Assembly: GCA_964036045.1 (NCBI GenBank)
Contig: OZ038381.1
Location: 105,777,367-105,841,366, forward strand
Length of the DNA stretch: 64,000 bases
Source of the DNA: Eutreptiella sp. 'Long Island Sound 2002'
Lineage: Eukaryota > Euglenozoa > Euglenophyceae > Eutreptiales > Eutreptiaceae
Direction: 5' to 3'
Below, one piece after another: positions 31,701 through 43,473 of this stretch (positions are counted from its first letter, which is position 1; each line of letters opens with the position of its first letter). A program made the position numbers and the translations under genes. The notes below the pieces were generated by a model. The model was given only the letters and a program-made list of their open reading frames with translations. It did no database searches and was not told the DNA's origin.

Positions 31701-33801
31701 AGACGACGGGTCACATGTACCCGTGGCGTTCTGGAGCCAGATCCTGGCCGAGGGCCAACGCCGCACCTGGACCGCGAGGGAGAAGGAGACGTACGCCATT
31801 GTCTGTGCGCTCAGGAAGAGGTCTGGCCACATCGGATTGCAACCGGTGGTGGTTTGCACGGACCATCAGTCCTTGCAGAGCTGGCACAAGGAGCACGTCG
31901 ACACCCCCTCGGGACCGGCGGCAAGGAGGGCCCGATGGCATGAGACGTTCGCCAAGTTCGACCTCAGCGTTGTATACGTCCCGGGGAAGGACAACACTGT
32001 GGCAGATTGCCTCAGTCGATGGGCCTACCCCGCGGGCAAGGCGTGGATGGACATATCCAGCCATGGGGACGCCGAGGAAACCGAGGAGGCCAAGCACATC
32101 ATCGAGATGGAGAAGGCCATGGAGCAAGAGGGGGTCAAGGGCTTTGTGGTGATGGCAAACCGTACGGACCTGGCCAAGTTCCGGGGCGCCCGCGTCCAAG
32201 CTATTCGAGAGGAAACCCTCGAGCAGTGGATGGTGGCCCCTGTGGAGCTAGTCAGGTCGGTGCTCACAGAGGACTGGTCGGATGACTACGCGGCATCCGA
32301 GCACTGGAGCAAGTACTGGAATCCCGTGAGCGCCCCGCCGGACGACGAATGGCCTGAGGGCTCGACCGAGGATGGGGACAAGTTGTTCCTCAAGGACAAG
32401 CTGCTGGTGCCCGAGAACCGAGTAGAGGAGCTCATTGACCATTGGCACAATGCCCAGCTCATGCACCCTGGCCGAGACAAGATGCAGCACGACCTGGAGT
32501 GGCGTTTCTAGTTCCCTCCGGGGTACTACGCCATCCTGGATAGGTACTTCAGGGACTGTGCCGTGTGTCGGGCCACGAAGAGCCCTAACCACTCCACAGC
32601 GGGCAACCCGGTGTATACGGCTATACCGGAGGCCCCTATGCGGTCCGTGGCCATGGATGTATTCGCCATGCCTGAGGTCACCGTGGAAGGGGAGACCTAC
32701 GACTGTGTCATCCTGGCGGTGGACAGGCACAGTGGGTATATCGTGGCGGTCCCTGGCAAGAAGTCCAAGAAGAAGGACAAGAAGGACAAGCATGGTGTGG
32801 GGCTGCAGGCCAAGACCGTCGCTAATGCCATGATCAGGCATTGGCTGACGATTTTTGATGTCCCGGCTGTCATCTGCAGCGATCGGGGCAGTCAATTCGT
32901 GGGGACGTGGTTTAAGACGATGTGCAAGCACATGGGAATTTGGCACACCAAGACCGTGGCATACCACAGCCGGTTGAATGGCCGGGCTGAGGTGGCCGGG
33001 CGGCAGATGTTCGAGAAGTTCCGCCAGCTGCACATCGACAAACCGGGCCGGAATTGGTACAATTCACTGTGGAGGGTACTCCAAGCGTATCACGACCTTC
33101 CGGGACCCACTGGACTGTCGCCCCATCGCATCCTGTTCCTGCGGGATCGAGTGTCACGCACTCTCCCGTAGTTGAACCATGGCAAAGTGGCCCGAGATGC
33201 GAACGCTATGATGGCTGAGGCGGACGACACGGCGGCCAAGGTGTGCAAGGCACTTCAGGACGAGCATGACAACAGGGCCAAGTACTTCAAGCAGGGAAAG
33301 GTCCAGAAGTATGCTCTCCAAGACACCGTGTGGGTGGAGCGGCACCACAAGGATGTCCTGTCCAGGCATCGGCAGGCATCCTGGTATGTGCCGGGGGTAA
33401 TTGTGCGGAAGGTCGGACAGGATGTGTATGCGGTTCGTGTGGGGGATAACAAGATCCTGGACCGCGACCATACCCAGCTTCGTCCCCGAGCACCAGACCC
33501 CAGCGGACGTCCCGTCACCTTCGAGTTCACGGCCGGCAATGTGGACTCGGACGACGAGGGTGAGGACGACGACTTCACCGCCGAGCGAATCCTGGCGGAC
33601 AAGCCGGACCCGGGGACGCCTGGGGGGAGGCTTTATAAAGTCTGTTGGAAGGGATTCGCCGCATCCAGGGACTCGTGGGAGCCTCCGAGCAGTTTCGTGC
33701 CGAGGTACATCACGGTCTGGATGGACTACCTGAAGAAAATGAACATTTCTTTGGATGTCAAGGACGTACTGGTCCATTTGGTTGCTGCTGTAGCACCGTA
33801 A
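28735..33801 (+). pseudogene. Element B pol: protease, methyltransferase-like, RT, RNase H, integrase, chromodomain
   Basis: One frame, in the same phase as the end of gag, runs from the codon after the gag TAG to TAA at 33799. Protease: DTGA at 29137-29148 and MIMGYDF. A methyltransferase-like module follows (about 29641-29930, TDVFASRD to LKSTLDS). RT: VDYRGLN, LKHGYHQM and catalytic FVDD at 31159-31170. RNase H: LRTDASD, REKETYA, CTDHQSL and DNTVADCLSR. Integrase: zinc finger around 32440-32570, then VDRHSGY, CSDRGSQF and NGRAEV. Chromodomain: YKVCWKGF and SWEPPSSF near 33634-33700. Two private stops interrupt it, TAG at 32509 (AAG in CD) and TAG at 33169 (TGG in CD). Confidence 0.92.
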
Positions 33802-34185
33802 TGGATCCCTCTTGGCATTTTGTTTGTTTCTGTGCTTGGGGAGACGGCTGAGGGCGTTTATCCGGGGATTTCTCGGCCTTGATTGGCCATCTACCCCCTT
33901 CACTCGATCTCCACATATATATTTCACTGTGGTACACTTATTTAGGTCGACCGACGACGTTTTTCTATCTTTGATCCCCTTGGTCCATGTTGTAGATCAA
34001 GAATAGACCGGATATGGCGTAGGGCACCGATTTTCAGTGTCCTCAGCCCTCCCTTGGGGCATGGGGGACGCCTACGACGTGTGTGGGGCCTCCATGTGTC
34101 CTTGGGACATGGGGGGGGGGGGGTTGGAGCCCATTGGGGTCCTCCAGTCCTCTCTTCAATGACTTCCGAGCGGTAACAACGCTCT
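33802..34185 (+). other. Element B 3' untranslated spacer
   Basis: Non-coding spacer between the pol stop and the polypurine tract, shared with element CD. It includes a run of 13 G near 34110. Confidence 0.7.
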
Positions 34186-34196
34186 GAGAAGGGGGG
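34186..34196 (+). promoter_or_regulatory. Element B polypurine tract
   Basis: GAGAAGGGGGG immediately precedes the TGAAGCC start of the 3' LTR. Confidence 0.88.
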
Positions 34197-36562
34197 TGAA
34201 GCCGGTTCGGACCCCCGTGGCCATCTTGGGGTCACTTGGGGTGTGTATCTATGTGCCGGCAAGCTGCCATTGGCTGATATCATACTCTCCCATCCACCTG
34301 ACCTAACCCGATGTGATAGTGTGATAGGTTTGGCCATTCCGGCTATGAGCGGCCATATTCAGTACCGAGGCGCCGCCAGCGGAGATTTATATATCGGAAT
34401 ATCAGGAATCAACAGGGTTTTATTATCATAATGTTTCCGTAATTTTTCAGCCTTGCGTTCTGATGGTCAATGTATCGGCGACTGTCAGTTGGCTCGCGAT
34501 TTTGCGTTAACCGATTGGTTAACTGTTATTTCCAGATATTTTGGCGGAAACCCCGATGAAGGGTCAGATTTCATCAGTAAAGGGTTCGTTGCCTCCGCAA
34601 TTTTCTAAATAAGCACTCGAAATTTTAATCTGAATTTTTCGCGATGTCAAAATCCGATTTTCGACTTCGACATCGCCGCACTTGATTTGGTCTTCTTCGA
34701 GTGGTCATACTCTTTTCCCTATGTCTGAATCAGGTTTCCCTTATACTTGCCACCCATTTGACTTGGGGATATAAGGGAAACAAAAGTGAATCGTGGGACC
34801 ACTTTGAAGGACCATATCTACGCGCGAGTGTGAGGAAAGAGAATAAGAAAGGTTGGGTTGCAAGCGCCTTAGTCTCAAGTTAATTGGGGAAGCATCAAAC
34901 GCCTTTGTTGTGTAAACATGCCCGTTATAGCAAGGGATAAGGGTCAAGAGGGTAGAAAGTGATATATAACTCTTGGACCGTGCAATCGAATATTTTATTG
35001 CGACTTTCGAGTGTACCGCATGAGTGTTGGGGTTGCATAGATATTTTCCTTGGGTTCCCACGTATTTTTAACGTAAAGTCATGACCATGGAGGGTCATGG
35101 CATACCATGGTGGAAGCCTATTTTAAGGGCTATGTGTGATATTGGTAGTATATGTCATGTATGCTCACGCCCATGTTATATATCTTCGTGTGGCCGAAGA
35201 GATGGGGAATCACACGTGACAAGGGCTTTGCCCATGTCCTAATTGTGGAATTCAAAGCGCTAGACCAAGTCTACAGCGTATGTATTGCTCATGGTATGTT
35301 TGACAAAGAGATCCATGAGTGCACTCCCATTTTCATGGGGCATGTTGATATGAGTGGCGAAGGTATCTCCATGCGCCCGATTGGGAATCCAAGTGGGGGA
35401 ATTGTTCGCAAATGGTTCCAATCATTTGTGTATTGACCCATGAGCGGAGATCATGGGTGAGCGTAGAGATATACTATCATGACAACTTTGTATATGGACA
35501 TATTTTCATGTTTTTGGCCTCAATTTTTGCTCATTTTTGCATTTTGTGTACTTACTTGGTCGGCAAACAGCAAGAAGCCTATGGAGAGTGGAACCATGGT
35601 ATGTTGTTCATATGTTGGCATATGCTTTGGAGTTGAACACCACCATATGCCGGATCGCGTACTCCATTTGGCTTGGCGCACGAAGGATCACAAGAATTGG
35701 TCTCAAGATCATGGGCTGACTTGGGCAGTGCGTGGCGCCCATATCCGAAGGGGTTTCGAGGGTAAAGTGGGGATGTACATGGGCATTGACCTTTGGTCTC
35801 TATCGTCCATGAATACTAGACTTCGATTCCATGCATGCATTGAGCCTTCGGATAAGTGGTAATCTCAATTTTGAGCATATATTTGATATATGGCCAATAT
35901 GGTGTGAATCGGCAGCTTTTTGGCATGGTATGAGTTCAAACTCATGGGGCATATCTCCAAGCCCATTCGACTCCAAGTCCAACCAAGTTTCTGTCAGGGT
36001 AGGGCATGGTCCTGAGTGCCACTCTAGGCCATGACACGCCACCTCCCCTATTGGGCTAGGATTTAGAGGCTTGGGAGTGAACACATTTTTGGGGTTTGTG
36101 TAGTGACTTGTGACACATGGCATTCAGCCATCTCATTTGACCTGGTTCAGGGCAATATGTTGGTGAGTCAAGGGAAGGTCTTGAGTCCAGGGAATGAGGG
36201 GTTTATGGCTGTGAATGTGTATGTTTACCTCTTCCCCCAACTTTGCTTTATTTGTGTTCATATGCCAATTTCAGGGCTTTCCTCTTTGGTGCAATTCTTG
36301 TACATGCCCGCCACCGTGAGACGACCGGTGTGCTGAACGGAAGCCCGCAGCCTGATTTGGATTGTGAATTGGGTTATTGCTGTATTTGTGGGATCTGGTT
36401 GCTATTCAGGGTTGAAGGAGGATTACAATTTCTATATTTTTGGACTTTGGACCCTGGACTTTGAGGATTTTGAGAAATGCAATCGTTGATCCGGAGTAAA
36501 TCAGCAGGGGTAACAGGCGGAAGGGGCACAGCGGGGGCCGGTCCTGGTAGGGACCTTCTTTA
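34197..36562 (+). repeat. Element B 3' LTR
   Basis: Near-identical copy of 23342-25708, one base shorter. It is followed by the GCAG duplication and then minus-strand integrase of element CD. Confidence 0.92.
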
Positions 36563-36566
36563 GCAG
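36563..36566. repeat. Target-site duplication of element B (right copy, GCAG)
   Basis: Matches 23338-23341. Confidence 0.88.
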
Positions 36567-39500
36567 TACCTATCCAGGATGGCGTAGTACCCCGGAGGGA
36601 ACTTGAAACGCCACTCCAGGTCCTGCTGCATCTTGTCTCGGCCAGGGTGCATGAGCTGGGCGTTGTGCCAATGGTCAATGAGCTCCTCCACTCGGTTCTC
36701 GGGCACCAGCAGCTTGTCCTTGAGGAACAACTTGTCTCCATCCTCGGTCAAGCCCTCAGGCCATTCGTCGTCTGACGGGGCGCTCACGGCATTCCAGTAC
36801 TTGCTCCAGTGGTCGGATGCGGCGTAGTCATCCGACCAGTCCTCTGTGAGCACCGACCTGACTAGCTCTACAGGGGCCACCATCCATTGCTCGAGGGTTT
36901 CCTCTCGAATAGCTTGGACGCGGGCACCCCGGAACTAGGCCAGGTCCGTACGGTTTGCCATCACCACAAAGCACTTGACCCCCTCTTGCTGCATGGCCTT
37001 CTTCATTTCGATGATGCGCTTGGCCTCCTCGGTCTCCTCGGCGTCCCCATGGCTGGATATGTCGATCCACGCCTTGCCCGCGGGGTAGGCCTGACGACTG
37101 AGGCAATCTGCCACAGTGTTGTCCTTGCCCGGGACGTATACGACGCTGAGGTCGAACTTGGCGAACGTCTTGTGCCACCGGGCCCTCCTTGCCGCCGGTC
37201 CCGAGGGGGTGTCGACGTGCTCCTTGTGCCAGCTCTGCAAGGCCTGATGGTCCGTACAAACCACCACCGGTTGCAATCCGATGTGGCCAGACCTCTTCCT
37301 GAGCGCACAGACAATGGCGTACGTCTCCTTCTCCCTCGCGGTCCAGGTGCGGCGTTGGCCCTCGGCCAGGATCCGGCTCCAAAATGCCACGGGTACGTGT
37401 GACCCGTCGTCCCGGATCTGCTCGAGGACTGCCCCCACCGCATAGTCCGAGGCGTCCGTCCGGAGCACAAATCCCTTGTCCAGGTCCACCAAGAATAACC
37501 CCAGCTGCCCCAGGAGTCTCTCCTTCAGGCGGCTGAACGCATCTTCGGCCTCAGGGGTCCAGGCAAGCTTCTTCTTGCTCCCCTTCCGGCCATCGAACTT
37601 CCCCACCTGCAGCATCTTGTGCAGCGGCCCCGAGAGTTCTGCATACATCCGGACATAGCCCGAATAGTAATTGCAGAACCCCATGAAGGACCGGAGTTCG
37701 CTGATGGTCTGGGGCTTTTTCCAGTGGTGCAGGGACGCCAGCTTCCCAGGCATGGGACGGCGTTGCCCGTGACCAACCACGTGACCCGCGAACTCCACTT
37801 CCTTCACGAAGAGTGACGCTTTGGTGGGCTTGCACACCATGTTGTGCTTGTCCAGCTCGCTGAGCACTCGGCGCAGATCCTTTTCATGCGCGTCGATGAG
37901 CTCATCCTCAGTCATGTTCTCCGTGCCGGACCTGATGATGATGTCATCCACGAAGGGGTCGGCACAGTGCCGGACAGGACCGAGTAGGTCCTCCATCATG
38001 CGCCGGAAAGCGGCGTTGCCATTCTTGGCGCCCAGAGGCACCACTTTCCACTGCATGGGCCCCAGCGGCGTCGACATCGCTGTGCAGGGCCTGGAGTCCG
38101 GGTGTAGCGGCATCTGGTGATAGCCGTGTTTCAGGTCTAACACCGTGAAAATCCGCTTTTTCTGTTGTTTTTGGAGGATGGAGTCCATCAGGGGAAGCAC
38201 GTACGAGTCGTGCTCGGCCTGCTCGTTCAAACCTCTGTAATCAACCACCAACCTCCACTCGCCCTTCTCCTTCTTGGGCACGATGAAGGCTGGGCTGGCC
38301 CACTCACTGTCGGAGGGTTCGATCCATCCCCGCTCAATGAACTCGGCCAACAGCTTCTTCATGGCCTCGGCCCGATCGCCCTGAAGTTGGTACTCCCGAT
38401 GACGATAGATCTTGGGGTTCGGCTTCAGCTTGATCCTCGCTGTGCCAAACCTCCCATGATCTGGAGGGTTCTTGTTGGCGACGCCACTGAATAGCCGCGG
38501 ATAGGCATTGATCAGCCTCTCCTTCAGCTCGGCGACCTTCGGGTTCTCCTGAGCCTCTTCAGCCGCTTGCTTCGGTATCGATACAACCGACCGCACTGCG
38601 GTATAGGCCTCTTCTGGGTCCGAGTCCGACTTCTTCTCGTCCGATATGCCGTCTTCCTCGTCGTGGGTCGCGATTCCCACCGATAATCTTCGAAAATTGG
38701 CGGCCTCGGGCTGGTGCTCGTCGCTACCGGTTCCCACACTTGGAAAACCCCACGTTGGTGGGTCCGACCCAACCGGACCATCGTATTGGTCCGCGATGTG
38801 ATCCATGACCCTCGCCACGAACTCATCCTTCTCGTACTTGCCGGTGACCAACATCTTGTCATCCCACCAATGCGGAGATGTGACCATGGCCCGCCTCTTC
38901 TTGGCTGCCACACGGTCGTGCATCCCCATCCGCATGTAGTTGACAACGTCGTCGATCGCGGCGTGGGACAGGACGTCAATGCCATCAATTGGCTGATCCG
39001 TCCCCTCTTTTGGCTCAAACATGACCTTCATGGGCACCGCCTCCATACTACGGATGAATGCTTCATCACCCGTGGGCTGGGCTTGCGCCCCATCCACCAG
39101 GAAAGCCTTGGTACCCCACGCGTGACCCGGGGAGGGCATTGATACACCCTTGGCGTCGATGAACAACTCGTCCTCTGGCCCGAATGACATCTCGTTCAGG
39201 GTGACCGAGTCCAGCGTCGACTTGAGACCCTCCAGCGGACATGGGGTGGATCCTATGCCGGTTATGACCAGGATCCCCTTCGCCCTATCCGCGACAATCT
39301 TCTCCACCGTACGTCTGGTGTTATCCAGGGAGCCATGCCAATACATGGGCCCCCACTCCTTCAAACCCCAATGCCTGTGCCAGGCTGAGTCTCCTCGATG
39401 CCAATGCCTCCTACACTTCCGCAGAAGTGGGGCATCCCGGGAAGCGAAGACGTCCGTCTCGGGCGCTCCGGCTCCCAGCGTCTGGATCATCCTGGCGTAC

Positions 39501-40368
39501 ACTTGCGGCGCCATTCCATACTCCGTGAGCTGCACTCCACGGTCTCCTCTGGACTTGGCACCCACAGCTTGCACCGCTTGGACGATCCGATCCTCTTCCT
39601 GGGCATTCCATTGGGATGATCCGCATGCATAGTCCGTGGACAGCCATGTGAGGCATTCATCATCCTCCCGGACCAGCGTTGCACGATGGGGAAGGGCTCC
39701 AAAGGCATTTGCCACCATGAAGTCATACCCCATGATCGTATCCCAATCTGTAATGTCGGCCACATAGAAGTTCCCGGATAGAGTGCTTCTCTTCACCAAA
39801 TCAGGGCGGTTCAAGCGCTCATGCTCCCAGAATTCCATACTGATAGTGGCCTCATGGGTACCACCACCCATGATCTCTCCATTGGCCACCTTCAGGCGCA
39901 CCGGTCTACGGCTGGGCTGCAGGGCTTCCTCCTTGAACAACCCTCTCCGGACCAGGCTCACCTGGGCACCCGTATCCACCAGAACATCCACCACCAATTC
40001 CTCTTGTCCGCACCGTACACGCACCTTCAAGTGCAACTGCCGCTCGTTGCCATGCGGTGTATGGACGACTCTCACGGCATGCAACTCTAGCACGTCCGGG
40101 TGCATCAGGACTTCGAGGGTATGATCACGGATGGTGTACATCTTGGGCCGTCCACGGGGCTCTCCGTGGTCGCTCCTTCCTTCTTGCCACGTCCCTTGCC
40201 CACATAAACTTCCCTTGGCAGGGCGCTCCAGGGGTTGGGAGTGGCGAAACTCAGTAGTTTTGGCTCTTCTGGAGCCTTCTTCGGCACCCGATGTGCCTTC
40301 GCCTTCTCTGCGATTCCACTGATTTTCGGAGGAGAGACCTCCGAGGTCCCACTCCCGTGGGGGCTCCT
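36567..40368 (-). pseudogene. Element CD pol, from protease to integrase zinc finger
   Basis: Counterpart of element B pol with the same domain order: protease with LVDTGAQVSL, methyltransferase-like module (about 39200-39490), RT with catalytic FVDDIIIRSG, RNase H, and the first part of the integrase zinc finger ending at the B insertion. The frame follows a TAG shared with B (at the end of gag, 40369). A 10-base deletion relative to B near 40131-40145 shifts the frame upstream of the protease, and a TAG at 36935 replaces a lysine codon. The lysine at B's stop 32509 and the tryptophan at B's stop 33169 are intact in CD, so the two copies carry different lesions. Confidence 0.9.
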
Positions 40369-43300
40369 CTAGACTTGACTTCCCGCAGCCCCTTCCGGCC
40401 GCGATCCGCCAGGACTTTGTCCACCACGTTGCTGGGCTTTGAGTTCCTCCAATGTCCTCAACATGTCCTCAGCAACTTCCTCGATCGACCTCACTCGTTG
40501 GTCTTGGCCAGGTCCACCACCATAGCCTCTTCCTCCGCCTTTTCCTTGGCCTTTGCCTTGGCCTTTTCCCCCGTCTCCGCCCTTCGCCTTCCAATCGGAA
40601 ATCCGCTGCTCCTTGGGCTTCTTCTCGGGGTGGGCGGCGAAGTAGGCCTTCTTGTCCGCCTCATACACCTTGCACTGACGGTGGTCATGTGCATGGTTGT
40701 TTCCCTTGCAATAACAGACCAAGCACCCGTCGTGCTGAGACCTGTACTCTCGGAACGAGAGCGGTGGGTTCCCGATCCTCCTTGGCTCTTTGCCCTTCTT
40801 GGGTCCCACCCGGCTCCATCTACACCGATCCTGCCCCTGGTCCCTCACGTTGTGCGCCACAAACGCGAAGAAGTGGGCCTCCTCGTGATCCTCCTGGGTC
40901 CAGTGGTCTTGGCCAGTTCCACTGCCATCCTCCGCAGAGTTGGCCGTGTCCTCCTGGATCTCCCGATGATGGCGGTCTTCTTGGTGGCCTCGTTGTCCAT
41001 GGCCTTGTCGATCCTGCACTTGGGCCTCGTTCTTGGCGTTGAGCTTCAGCTCCACCGTGATGTACTTCACGATCTCGTCCAGGCTCATGCGGGCGAAGAT
41101 GACCTGCATCCTCAGTGGCTCTCCACGCCTCCACTTCGCGTTGTTGAGGCGCAGCAACCTTTGCCCCATGGAGTCTCCAAATACCTCCACGTACACGGCG
41201 TTCTTCAGTCCCAACATCCGGTTGGGCTCGCCCAGGTTTCTCCTGAAGAACTCCATGATACCCGCATGGGTATGCACCGCCGCCATGATCGTCACCGCCA
41301 CGTGCTTCTTGGCTCGCTTCTTCTCCTCGTCCTCCACTCGCCTCTTCCAGTGGCCGGGGATGACGTCCTTCAGCAAGTGGCGGATCTCGCTGGACTCGTT
41401 CTAGTCCTCCACCAGCTTGAGGCTCCGTCGGTACTTCCGCAGGTACCGGTTCCACTCCCGGACCCGCAACTCACCGCGGTCCAGCTGCAGCGGGATGGAC
41501 CACAAGTCCTCCAGCTTCTGGTTCGGAGCGTCCACCCGCTCCTCATCCTCCAACCACTGGAGGCAGGCCTGCTCCGTACGGATCAGTCCTTCCCGGATCT
41601 GATCCCGCAGCTCCTCCTTCAGGTCCTGCGCCAGCCGGTGTGGGAATGTCTGGCACACCCACTTGTCCCGCGGCGCTCCCCGCATCTCACCGACGACCTC
41701 CTCGGCAAAGTACTCCCAATCAAGGATAAAGTCATCCACGTTGGAGGGGTTGCCATCGTAGTAGGGGATTTTGATTCCCCTGAGGTCGTCAATCCTGATG
41801 GCGTCTCCGACATCCCCAGCCACCACTCCACCGAGACGGATACCACCTGTGGCCGGGGGGTGTGAGTACACTCCCCGTACATCCCTCTCCTCCATGGAGT
41901 GCGGTCCAGTTGGGCCTGAACCCATGGGGTTTGGAATGCGGGAAGGACTTGCTCCATCGGCTGTCCATATCCCCGTAGTGGGGTCCTTCGCCCACAGATT
42001 TCCGCCTGGGTGGCCTCGACCATGTCGGTCGGCGCTTCCCATGGTTCGCCCCTGCATGGTCTGGCTCTGGATCTCCTCTTCCGCATAAACTGCATGGGTA
42101 TTCGTAGTTGGAGGTAGATCCTGGGCGGCGTGGGACATCTGTACCGTCAGGCTCCTCGGGTTCGTGGTTACCTGCCCTTCCCGCATGGACCCAGCCGGTG
42201 CCGTGTGTTCCCTGAGCATTGTGGATTCGCTGAACATGGGAACAAACGGCAGCGCACCCGGGTCAACACGCGGAGGCGCGTAGGATGCCTCTGCAGGGCC
42301 GCCCATGGGTTTATCCATGGCGCTCCTGAGGTTCTTAACCCGCTCCACCAGCTCTGCCGCGGCCGGCTTTGCCGGGAGCTCCGGACCCGAGGCGAGGAGT
42401 TGTCACTCCTCTAGCCTTCTCAGGCGTCCAGACATGTCCTCCACCAGGTTGAGGAGGCTGTCCACCACTCGCTGCTGCTTTTGCAGGGCCAGCTCCAGAT
42501 TCTCCCGGTACTGGGCCTGTTCCGCTCGCAGCTCCGACATGTCTCTCTCCGCAGCTGACTGGTCATCCAGGATCCCGGCGACGTCCACCTCTAAGCCGTG
42601 CTTCGCGTTGTCGAGGCTGTTGAGGCGATGCACGATGGCGTCCATCCCGGTCTTTGGGTACTTGCCCATGAGGAAGGACACGTTCTCGCAGTGGCACTCA
42701 GCGTGCTTTCCACCTGATCCAGCGCATCCCGCGGTTCCCGGCGCCTCAGACTCATCGCCCATGGGCGTATCGCCTGTGGCGTCCATCTCTGGTCCCATGT
42801 GCCGGGGCACAGGTGCCGTCCTGGCCCTGGCTGGCCTCTCCAAGCCCTCGGCGTCGTGCTTCAGGGCGGGCTCGGGGGCCGTATGCGCCCTGGCGGTCGG
42901 CGCGGACATCTCCTCCGACTCCGAGGGGAAGCAAGTCCGCTAGCCATCGGAGTGCCCCTCGGATTCCCACAGCCTGACTGGGCTGGGGTCCGTATCTATA
43001 GCCCCGGCGTCCCTTGCGGCGGACTTGGGTGACCCGCGCTTCCGGTAGGGCCGGGCCCGTCCTCCACTGCTGCCTGAAGGGCAGGCCTCCTCAGAGTCCT
43101 CCGCGGCGGAGCGGAGGTTGCATGCCTTTCGGCAGCGACGCTCACACATGGAGACCACATCCTCCATGTCAAGTCCTCCTCTTCCCGAATGTCGTACTTC
43201 TCTTCGGGCTTCAACTTCCGGAGTTCGCCATGCTCTTGAACGTCTCGGTTCTTCTATGGCTCCAATCTCCGGCGTGGTCTCCACCGAGTCCACAATACGC

Positions 43301-43473
43301 ACCCGGGGCGTACTCGGGCAGGGCTCATATGGGCCCAAGTCCCCGGGTCGGCGGTTGGTAGGGGCAGCAGGTACGCCTCTGCTACCATAAAGAAGGTCCC
43401 TACCAGGACCGGCCCCTGCTGTGCCCCTTCCGCCTGTAATCCCTGCTGACTTGCTCCTGATCAATGCTTGCAT
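40369..43473 (-). pseudogene. Element CD gag polyprotein region
   Basis: Same layout as B gag, and all in one phase: basic N terminus, cysteine cluster, acidic linker, coiled coil, capsid-like region, then the C-x2-C-x10-H-x2-C knuckle (about 40670-40730) and glycine/lysine tail. It is interrupted by TAG near 42940, TGA near 42403 and TAG at 41401 (TGG in B), but lacks the frameshift present in B. As in B, the frame is open upstream through the primer-binding site into the LTR, with a methionine at 43473. The terminal TAG is conserved with B. Confidence 0.87.
43376..43387 (-). promoter_or_regulatory. Element CD primer-binding site (initiator Met tRNA)
   Basis: On the minus strand TGGTAGCAGAGG directly follows the 5' LTR, identical to the B site. 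Confidence 0.85.

Larger units (their letters stand above)
23342..36562 (+). mobile_element. Element B: full-length chromodomain Ty3/gypsy retrotransposon
   Basis: Complete structure: 5' LTR 23342-25708, initiator-Met tRNA primer site, gag, pol (protease, methyltransferase-like module, RT, RNase H, integrase, chromodomain), polypurine tract and 3' LTR 34197-36562, flanked by GCAG. LTRs of 2,367 and 2,366 bases are nearly identical, so insertion is fairly recent, although a number of differences are visible (for example around 23640-23660 against 34495-34512). It lies in opposite orientation inside the integrase of element CD. One frameshift in gag and two stops in pol make this copy defective. 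Confidence 0.95.

Noticed and set aside
28732-33171. Reassignment of TAG to an amino acid
   Set aside because: Most TAGs fall at tryptophan, lysine or tyrosine positions that are intact in a sister copy. They differ between copies, and TGA and frameshifts also occur. Only the gag-pol stop is shared.
34701-36464. Several 60-127 codon frames inside the B and CD LTRs
   Set aside because: They recur because the LTRs are copies of each other. Opposite-strand and shifted frames are equally open, and no domain is visible.
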